A stretch of DNA of 39,726 nt from Nitrososphaerales archaeon (GTDB lineage Archaea > Thermoproteota > Nitrososphaeria > Nitrososphaerales > Gagatemarchaeaceae). Numbering within the stretch: position 1 is the stretch's first letter; every line of letters begins with the position of its first letter. Location: assembly GCA_030038365.1 (NCBI GenBank), contig JASHPA010000176.1, positions 1-39,726 on the forward strand, read 5' to 3'. The position numbers were made by a program, and so were the translations under genes. The notes under the pieces were generated by a model. The model was not told the DNA's origin, did no database searches, and saw only the letters and a list, made by a program, of their open reading frames with translations. Positions 34,907 through 39,726 of this stretch are shown piece after piece.

Positions 34907-35659
34907 CTACTCGCCTATCTCTTCGGCCGTTGCTTCTGCCGTCGAACCCGCAAAGTACTTCTTAAGCAGCGCCTCTCTCTGGAGCTCATAGACCTTCTTC
35001 GCGCCTCCTGTCGCCATCTCGATTGCCTGCTTGAATTCCTCCGAGGTGAAGAGGCCGTCCAGCTGCAGGAGTGTCACGACGCCGAAGTTCGGCATCATTG
35101 CGAACGGCATGTCGCCCGAGCCTTCCTTGTCCTCCGTGTCGTTCAGGTCGAGGACCACCTTTCCGTCGACCTTGCCGACGGCGCACCCGACGACGAGATC
35201 GCGCATGTTGATCCCTGCATCAGCCAAGGCCAGCGAAGCCGCTGTTATGCCTGCGACCCGCGAGCCACCGTCTGACTGGAGTACCTCAACGTAGATCTGT
35301 ATCGCCGTACGCGGATAGTCCTCTAAGATAAGAGCGGGTTGTATGGCTTCCCTGATCACCTTCGAAATCTCAATCTCCCTCCTGGACGGAGCAGGATTCT
35401 TCCTCTCTTCAACCGAAAAGGGTGCCATGTGGTATCTGCACTTGAGAACCGCACGGTCGGGGAGGAGCATGTGCTTCGGATGCATCTCTTTCGGACCATA
35501 GACAGCAGCCATTATCTTGTTCTTCCCGAACTCGATGTAGGCCGAGCCGTCTGCATTATTCAGGGTACCCACCTCAATCTTGATGGGCCTCAGCTCGTCC
35601 CATCTGCGGCCATCTGTGCGCAGACCGTTTTCATCGATCAGCTTTCTTTTTTCTTCCAA
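34907..35659 (-). CDS. rrp41: Exosome catalytic subunit Rrp41
   Basis: A 250-aa phosphorolytic 3'-5' exoribonuclease/polyadenylase subunit. Catalytic acids are visible in [15 protein letters not shown], where Asp177 and Asp183 have the six-residue spacing of the Sulfolobus Asp182/Asp188 pair, and RNA/phosphate-binding arginines are in [10 protein letters not shown] (Arg93-Arg94). The start is TTG at 35659, 2 nt after the Rrp4 stop, giving [19 protein letters not shown] in the expected N-terminal position. Confidence 0.96.
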   Translation of the reverse strand: MEEKRKLIDENGLRTDGRRWDELRPIKIEVGTLNNADGSAYIEFGKNKIMAAVYGPKEMHPKHMLLPDRAVLKCRYHMAPFSVEERKNPAPSRREIEISKVIREAIQPALILEDYPRTAIQIYVEVLQSDGGSRVAGITAASLALADAGINMRDLVVGCAVGKVDGKVVLDLNDTEDKEGSGDMPFAMMPNFGVVTLLQLDGLFTSEEFKQAIEMATGGAKKVYELQREALLKKYFAGSTAEATAEEIGE

Positions 35660-35661
35660 TT

Positions 35662-36336
35662 CTATGCACCACTACTGAGAAAAGCCTCGACCTTCTGCGT
35701 GAGGTCGGCCATGTGAGCCTCTTGCTCGATTAGCTCCACAGCCTTGACCGCCTTGAGGACGCCCTCCGGGGGCCCTGCCAGTACGACGAGTCCGTTCTGA
35801 CCTACCCGGATATCGCAATGCGTCATGTTACCGATCATCTTGACCATGTAGCCTTTCTTGCCGATCAGGCGGGGAACCTTCGTGGGAGATATCCTGACGA
35901 GCTCTCCGCGGGGAATCTTCCCGAACCCTGGCCCGCGTATCGAAAGCTGCGGATCCCTGGACCTGTCGAAGGCTTCAATCTTCGCAAGAAGGAGGTCCCC
36001 AATCGCGAAGCGCGAGTTCAGGTCATGGGTGGCCGGAGAAAAGTCCCGGCCAAAGACGAACTGCGCGGGCAGGTATCCTAAGAAGCATGAGTTGATGTCT
36101 ATCTCCCAGCCGTACCCCGTAGTGTTCACGACCTTTCCGACAATCTGGTCCTCCACTCGCGGGATGTATGAGCCCGAAAGCGGGATGACCTTCGCGTCGC
36201 TCCTGATGACCTCTGCAAGGCCGACCCGGAGCGCAATCAGGTCGTTACCCCTGCGCTCGACAAAGCTTCCAGGCCTATAGTCCCCGCTGGCTATCACGTC
36301 TCCGGGGATTACCTGCTTTCTGATTATCTCTGGCAT
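35662..36336 (-). CDS. rrp4: Exosome RNA-binding subunit Rrp4
   Basis: A 224-aa cap subunit of the exosome. Residues 1-60 are the N-terminal domain ([12 protein letters not shown]), 62-140 an S1 domain ([35 protein letters not shown]) and 140-210 a KH domain with the [15 protein letters not shown] loop. It recruits RNA to the Rrp41-Rrp42 ring. Its ATG lies 1 nt from the SBDS stop. Translational coupling throughout this block is likely. Confidence 0.95.
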   Translation of the reverse strand: MPEIIRKQVIPGDVIASGDYRPGSFVERRGNDLIALRVGLAEVIRSDAKVIPLSGSYIPRVEDQIVGKVVNTTGYGWEIDINSCFLGYLPAQFVFGRDFSPATHDLNSRFAIGDLLLAKIEAFDRSRDPQLSIRGPGFGKIPRGELVRISPTKVPRLIGKKGYMVKMIGNMTHCDIRVGQNGLVVLAGPPEGVLKAVKAVELIEQEAHMADLTQKVEAFLSSGA

Positions 36337-36337
36337 C

Positions 36338-37027
36338 TCACTTCACCAATGTCACCTGTGCCGACCCTTTGGTGACCGCGCCCAACCTGTCCAGAAGACT
36401 TGGTTGCGAAGCGGCAGGCACTTCTAGCACTACGGACAGTCCACCGTCCTGCCCCCACTCCTCTTTAAGTATCTCGCCGAATCCCTTGAGGACACCTATC
36501 GCCTGGCCCGAGTACTGGGCGGGTGTGCGTACTGCAAGCTTCACCCTCTCTGACCTTAGCGGGATTATCGTCCTGATCTCCTCAATGACGGACTTGGCCT
36601 GTTCGCTCACGTCCTTGAATGGGTCTATCGAGACGCGCGCTTCCTGCATCGCCTGCTCCACCCTCACCGGGGGGTGAGGCAGGTGGGTCTTGGGGTCGAC
36701 GTAGTTCTTAGAGATGATGTTGACGATCTGCCTCCTCTTCTCCTCGGTCAGCCTCACCCGCTGCTCCTGGGTGAGCTGGAGCTCGCCCCTCTTGAGGACC
36801 TCCAGAGCAGCCTTGGCGTGGTCTTCCGTCTTGAAGTGCTTCTTGAGCTTGTCAGCCGAAGCGCGCAGACCCTTGGAGGAGTCCGCGAAGACCTCGTCTA
36901 TCGCGAGGACCTGGCTAGGTTCGACCTGCTTTCCCATCTTGAAATTGAGAGCGGGGTCCGGATAGACAAGGACCTCGTACCTTTCCCCCTCAATCGTTAG
37001 ACGCACGTTTGTGAACTTGGTGCTCAT
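36338..37027 (-). CDS. Ribosome maturation factor SBDS/Sdo1
   Basis: A 229-aa SBDS homologue, which helps release the anti-association factor aIF6 from nascent 50S subunits. The N-terminal FYSH domain (KFTNVRLTIEGERYEVLVYPD, then DEVFADSSKG) is followed by the helical middle region (QEQRVRLTEEKRRQIVNIIS) and a ferredoxin-like C-terminal domain. The length is normal for archaea. It lies between psmA (17 nt upstream) and rrp4 (1 nt downstream), as in many archaea. Confidence 0.95.
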   Translation of the reverse strand: MSTKFTNVRLTIEGERYEVLVYPDPALNFKMGKQVEPSQVLAIDEVFADSSKGLRASADKLKKHFKTEDHAKAALEVLKRGELQLTQEQRVRLTEEKRRQIVNIISKNYVDPKTHLPHPPVRVEQAMQEARVSIDPFKDVSEQAKSVIEEIRTIIPLRSERVKLAVRTPAQYSGQAIGVLKGFGEILKEEWGQDGGLSVVLEVPAASQPSLLDRLGAVTKGSAQVTLVK

Positions 37028-37044
37028 TACCCTGCATCGCGCGG

Positions 37045-37794
37045 CTACGCGCCTTTCGCAGGTGACTTGTCGCTACGGGTCTTGGCGCCTGCAGCGTGCT
37101 TGGCTATCTCATCCTCCGTCAGTCTGCGCATCATTTTGGTCTCCGTCTCGACGACGGCAGTCTTGATGTGGGAGGTTCCCTGCTTGTCCTCACTGACGAG
37201 GTAGATGCATTCTATCGCGAGCGTTATCCCGTCCTCGAGGCTGATGTTGGGGTCGTAGTTCTTCTCGAGGTATTCGTTGACCTGGTCGCTGCCTGCCCCG
37301 ATGGCGATCGCGTCGAAGCTGAGGTATGCTCCAGTCGGGTCGGTGAGATAGACCACCGGTCCTCTGTTCTCGTCGACGCCGGCTATGATTAGCGACACAC
37401 CAAAGGGCCTTACTCCGGCATACTGGGTGTACTGCTGGTTCAGGTCCGCTATCCTCTTGGCGACCGTCTCGATGTCGACGGGCTCATCGTAGACGAGCTT
37501 GTTGCTCTGGGCGATGACCCTGGCGTTGTCGACTTGGATCCTGGCGTCGGGAATGTAACCTGCTCCGACAGCGCCGATGTGGTCGTCGATCTGGAACATC
37601 TTGACCACCGAGTAGCCGCTCTGGAGCTTCCTGCCTCTCTCCTCCACCGCGAGGACGACGCCTTCGTTCGTCCTTACTCCTACGGCGAGGCTCCCGCGCC
37701 TCACCGTCTCGAGAGCGTACTCAACCTGATACAGCCTTCCGTCGGGCGAGAATATCGTAATCGCCCTGTCATAACCAGCAGAGGGTGCGAACAT
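37045..37794 (-). CDS. psmA: 20S proteasome alpha subunit
   Basis: A 249-aa proteasome alpha subunit that forms the outer rings and gates the chamber. The N-terminus FAPSAGYDRAITIFSPDGRLYQVEYALE is the alpha-subunit signature including the YDRAIT gate and helix H0. The Lys-rich C-terminal tail (TRSDKSPAKGA) follows the fold. No beta subunit lies in this window. The start is preceded by an AAGGAG SD and a TATA region shared with the divergent JAMM gene. It heads the superoperon. Confidence 0.97.
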   Translation of the reverse strand: MFAPSAGYDRAITIFSPDGRLYQVEYALETVRRGSLAVGVRTNEGVVLAVEERGRKLQSGYSVVKMFQIDDHIGAVGAGYIPDARIQVDNARVIAQSNKLVYDEPVDIETVAKRIADLNQQYTQYAGVRPFGVSLIIAGVDENRGPVVYLTDPTGAYLSFDAIAIGAGSDQVNEYLEKNYDPNISLEDGITLAIECIYLVSEDKQGTSHIKTAVVETETKMMRRLTEDEIAKHAAGAKTRSDKSPAKGA

Positions 37795-37804
37795 ATTTCC
37801 TAGT

Positions 37805-37810
37805 CTCCTT
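37805..37810 (-). promoter_or_regulatory. Shine-Dalgarno AAGGAG of psmA
   Basis: Lies 10 nt before the psmA ATG on the minus strand, so psmA has a leader, unlike most first genes here. The TATA element is GCTTTAAAATG (37838-37848 on the plus strand). Confidence 0.6.
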
Positions 37811-37874
37811 TTGTTTCGAGAAGGAGCCTTTCTGGGTCATTTTAAAGCATTCTATCAAAAAGACCCGGTTGCAA

Positions 37875-37886
37875 AGCCGTTTTATG
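37875..37886 (+). promoter_or_regulatory. Promoter box AGCCGTTTTATG of the JAMM gene
   Basis: Ends 26 nt before TTG 37913. It supports a leaderless JAMM transcript starting inside the longer open frame. Confidence 0.55.
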
Positions 37887-37912
37887 TCTCGGCTACGGCT
37901 CCCGGATTCATC

Positions 37913-38314
37913 TTGCCCGTCAAGAGCGCCGTCGTCAGGCGCGAAGTGATCAACAGCGTGTTGACGTACTCCAAGGCGGCTCATCCCAGAGAGGGAATTC
38001 TGCTGCTTCGAGGGAGCAGCAAGAAAGGGGTCCTTCATATCGATTCGGTCGCGATCCCACCGATGGCGACACACGGCCAGAGTTTCTCGAGCTTCAACTG
38101 GTACATGGTCCCGATGGACCTCAGCTTCGTCGGGGTCGCGCACTCCCACCCCTCAGGGTACGCGGTTCCCTCACAACAGGACATGCTGCACATGATGGGG
38201 AGAGTAATGATGATCGCCGGGTTCCCCTATGAGGACTCGAGCTGCGTGAAGATTTACAACTCGCGCGGCGACCCGGTAAGCTATGCCATCGATGATTCGC
38301 CGCAGCAATCTTAA
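37913..38314 (+). CDS. JAMM/MPN-domain metalloprotease-like protein
   Basis: A 133-aa single MPN domain with the complete JAMM site: Glu27 (HPREGILLL), His77-Ser-His79-Pro-Ser-Gly and Asp90 (SQQD), spacing H-x-H-x10-D. Archaeal JAMM proteins remove ubiquitin-like SAMP modifiers or act in small-molecule desulfuration; the neighbouring psmA and the cdc48 in this window favour a link with proteolysis, though that is inference. The frame is open to ATG 37811, but that ATG lies in the psmA promoter, so I use TTG 37913 at leaderless distance from its own box. A 61-aa gene follows immediately in the same frame after the TAA. Confidence 0.88.
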   Translation: MPVKSAVVRREVINSVLTYSKAAHPREGILLLRGSSKKGVLHIDSVAIPPMATHGQSFSSFNWYMVPMDLSFVGVAHSHPSGYAVPSQQDMLHMMGRVMMIAGFPYEDSSCVKIYNSRGDPVSYAIDDSPQQS

Positions 38315-38318
38315 ATAC
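38310..38318 (+). promoter_or_regulatory. TATA-like CTTAAATAC overlapping the JAMM stop
   Basis: Includes the JAMM TAA stop. Leaderless spacing from it points to about 38340-38345, where a GTG (38343) occurs in a frame different from the 61-aa protein. Confidence 0.45.
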
Positions 38319-38344
38319 AAAAATCGGAGGTCGGGGAATCAGGT

Positions 38345-38530
38345 GCTCTAACTACGTCGTACTCGAAGGGACAGACGTGGGCCGCCCTGAAGAAGTGCTG
38401 GAGGGCCTACAAGATTGCTAAGATCAAGAACGAGAAGAAAGACATGCTGGAATACGCGAACAGGATAAGGACGCTCCAGAAGGAGCTCGGCGTTCAGCAG
38501 GCCAAATTCCCGGAACTGAACCTGTCTTAG
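38345..38530 (+). CDS. Small basic conserved-looking protein, 61 aa; no canonical start
   Basis: Hand translation gives 61 codons with a convincing helical protein (KGQTWAALKKCWRAYKIAKI, then EYANRIRTLQKELGV and FPELNLS) ending at TAG 38528, 2 nt before the convergent next gene. The frame has no ATG, GTG or TTG between the JAMM stop (same frame, TAA 38312) and Met34. The TATA-like element points to GTG 38343, which is two bases out of this frame (GTG CTC TAA). One missing base after GTG would give M-A-L-T-T-S. I consider it a real gene with a sequence error or unusual start; function unknown. Confidence 0.6.
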   Translation, partial: ALTTSYSKGQTWAALKKCWRAYKIAKIKNEKKDMLEYANRIRTLQKELGVQQAKFPELNLS

Positions 38531-38532
38531 GA

Positions 38533-39042
38533 CTAACGCGTTCTCTCCGGAATCATCCCGGTGGAGTATATCGTCATGACGGTGTCGCGGAGGTTCCCGG
38601 CGAGCTGCAGCTCAAAGTCCGGCTCCATCGATATCAGCATGAAGTTCTCGCCCAAGTTGAACGTAAGCAGGTTCACCTTCTCCCTCTTGACGAAGTTGAA
38701 CTGCATCGTCCCGAAGTATCTGTCCCAGGTCTTGTCCGTGCCGATCTGTATGGTGAGGTTCGCCATAAGCCTCAGGTCCTCGCTCGCAGGCTCGAGTGAA
38801 CTTATTCCTTTTCTCATCCCGCCTGCAATCACCCGACCGGTGTCGTCGAGGACACTCGCATAGCGTATCCTTCTGTCGAACTTCAAAATCTGCGTGCAGA
38901 GCTTATCCAGCGGATATGTCAATCCAGAGACGAAGCGTAACTCAAGCTTGCGATGAAATATAAAAGTTATTGGTGGAAAGCCGCCCCCTTTGTCGTCCGC
39001 CTTTGCTTTTGATGGGATTGTGTAATACCTTTGACTCGCCAT
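38533..39042 (-). CDS. DUF6659-like thaumarchaeal protein
   Basis: A 169-aa protein resembling the thaumarchaeal DUF6659 family by eye: LDKLCTQILKFDRRIRYASVL, DDTGRVIAGGMRKGISSLEP, KREKVNLLTFNLGENFMLISMEP. This roadblock-like beta-alpha pattern has no known function. The family core begins near residue 40, so the first 40 residues may be an extension; a TATA-like TTTTATATTTC on the minus strand at 38955-38968 and TTG 38922 would give a shorter protein. A second TATA (39061-39070) supports the full ATG 39042 start. It is divergent from the basic-tail membrane protein. Confidence 0.7.
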   Translation of the reverse strand: MASQRYYTIPSKAKADDKGGGFPPITFIFHRKLELRFVSGLTYPLDKLCTQILKFDRRIRYASVLDDTGRVIAGGMRKGISSLEPASEDLRLMANLTIQIGTDKTWDRYFGTMQFNFVKREKVNLLTFNLGENFMLISMEPDFELQLAGNLRDTVMTIYSTGMIPERTR

Positions 39043-39060
39043 TAGAAGATGCTCTCGCGT

Positions 39061-39070
39061 TACTATATCA
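39061..39070. promoter_or_regulatory. Bidirectional TATA-like element TACTATATCA
   Basis: Lies between two divergent starts, ATG 39042 (minus) and ATG 39085 (plus), about 20-23 nt from each. It could serve both, or be two overlapping promoters. Confidence 0.45.
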
Positions 39071-39084
39071 CAGGTGCAAGCGAA

Positions 39085-39531
39085 ATGGTGTTCGAACAGG
39101 TTCTCACCATGCTCTTCGCCCTATGCGTAGGCGTCGCAATCGTCGTCTACGCTGCCAAGCCCAGACAGCGGGCCGTACCCGCTAGCATAACTAGCGCGTC
39201 GCCCGTCCAGTCCTTCGCGCCGGCCGAGGTCGTCCATGCAGACCCGACCCCAGAGGTCGCGGCTGTAGAGGTACCGGTCGTCGTGACCCCCACTCCTTCG
39301 GAGTCCCTGACCGTGTCCGAAGTGACTCCGGTGGTGGCGGACGTTGTCGCCGCCCCGACAGAGGCAGCCCTTGTGTCGTCGACACCGATCGTCGATGTCC
39401 CGACAGAGGTATCCGCCTCCCCGATTGAGGCAGCTCCGGCCAGCCCGACCCGAAAGCGCAGGGCTTCGACGAGGAAGAAGAGCACATCGACCAAGAGACG
39501 CGCCAAGGCTACGAAGACTGAGACAGCGTAG
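39085..39531 (+). CDS. Membrane-anchored protein with Ala/Pro/Val-rich spacer and basic tail, 148 aa
   Basis: An N-terminal hydrophobic helix (about residues 3-22, QVLTMLFALCVGVAIVVYAA) followed by KPRQR, then a long Ala/Pro/Val/Thr/Glu-rich low-complexity stretch and a basic tail (TRKRRASTRKKSTSTKRRAK). With the positive KPRQR after the helix, the bulk should face the cytoplasm, so the basic tail could tether DNA, RNA or ribosomes to the membrane. No family is recognised. The frame is open to 39049; ATG 39085 (or GTG 39088) follows the TATA element. Base composition of the spacer is repetitive and prone to length change. Confidence 0.65.
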   Translation: MVFEQVLTMLFALCVGVAIVVYAAKPRQRAVPASITSASPVQSFAPAEVVHADPTPEVAAVEVPVVVTPTPSESLTVSEVTPVVADVVAAPTEAALVSSTPIVDVPTEVSASPIEAAPASPTRKRRASTRKKSTSTKRRAKATKTETA

Positions 39532-39595
39532 TCTCCGACGAGAAGCAGTGGGCTCGAGGCGGTAGCCTTAAACCCACATCCTTCCTATTTTAGCC

Positions 39596-39726
39596 GTGAA
39601 AGAGCCGCAGGTCGGCTTTCATGTCTCTATATCCGGCTCGATAGACCTCGCAGTGGACCGAGCGCTCGAACTCGAGTGCACCACCTTCCAGATCTTCACG
39701 CGCAACCCGCGCGGATGGAACTTCAA
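39596..39726 (+). CDS. nfo: Endonuclease IV (AP endonuclease), partial
   Basis: The 5' 43 codons of a class II AP endonuclease, cut off by the window end. Residues 5-43 (QVGFHVSISGSIDLAV ... TTFQIFTRNPRGWNF) match the first beta strand and helix of endonuclease IV, including the conserved G-x-H-V-S-x-x-G-G/S and Q-x-F-x-x-x-P-R. It repairs abasic sites in DNA. Start is GTG 39596, 26 nt after the centre of the box CCTTAAAC (39567-39574). Confidence 0.85.
   Translation, partial: MKEPQVGFHVSISGSIDLAVDRALELECTTFQIFTRNPRGWNF

Noticed and set aside
37811-37912. N-terminal extension of the JAMM protein from ATG 37811
   Set aside because: That start lies in the psmA promoter and SD, and a box at 37875 gives a start at 37913 that matches the MPN domain edge.

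Overview
The window is archaeal chromosomal DNA, G+C-rich and densely coding on both strands. Archaeal markers are the exosome genes (Rrp4, Rrp41, Rrp42), SBDS, proteasome alpha, prefoldin beta, ribosomal protein L37Ae and a two-AAA-domain Cdc48. A helicase-less ERCC4 nuclease (the short TACK-type XPF) and a protein resembling the thaumarchaeal DUF6659 family point to the Nitrososphaerota (Thaumarchaeota) or a nearby TACK lineage. No ammonia-oxidation gene is present. The aminopeptidase, amino-acid permease, two glutamate dehydrogenases and two zinc alcohol dehydrogenases suggest a peptide- or amino-acid-using heterotroph with F420. No tRNA, rRNA, CRISPR array, insertion sequence or attachment site was seen.

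Layout. 1-12 kb: M29 aminopeptidase, homoserine-dehydrogenase-like protein, APC permease, alcohol dehydrogenase, unknown and secreted proteins, a glutamate dehydrogenase/phosphodiesterase operon, a creatininase-family amidohydrolase and a LOG-like protein. 12-18 kb: membrane and surface functions (MFS, DUF1614, a 775-aa anchored surface protein, FUSC exporter). 17.7-24.4 kb: two coiled-coil proteins, Cdc48, a second alcohol dehydrogenase, a stand-alone Lrp/RAM domain, a second glutamate dehydrogenase and PPK2. 24.4-32.2 kb: CPA2 antiporter, a 57-aa zinc ribbon, a polytopic membrane protein, flavin reductase, and an operon of ECF transporter genes, XPF nuclease and F420:NADP reductase, with the ECF S component divergent. 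32.2-37.8 kb: the conserved archaeal superoperon psmA-SBDS-rrp4-rrp41-rrp42-L37Ae-(Pcc1-like)-prefoldin beta-DHH phosphoesterase. 37.9 kb to the end: a JAMM/MPN protein, a 61-aa protein, the DUF6659-like protein, a membrane-anchored basic-tail protein and the start of endonuclease IV.

Gene expression. Many first genes have a TATA-like element (often close to AAAACGCTTATG) whose centre lies about 25-31 nt before the chosen start. This implies leaderless transcripts, and I used it to pick starts. Genes inside operons often sit 1-4 nt from, or overlap, the preceding gene, and a few carry a clear Shine-Dalgarno sequence.

The most unusual observation is that three small genes (L37Ae, the Pcc1-like gene and the 61-aa gene after the JAMM gene) have intact reading frames but no ATG, GTG or TTG at any plausible start. 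This could be sequence error, non-standard initiation or recoding. Other points of interest are an inverted repeat over the promoter of the zinc-ribbon/coiled-coil gene divergent from cdc48, the ECF-XPF-F420 reductase operon, and the co-occurrence of Cdc48, proteasome and JAMM genes.
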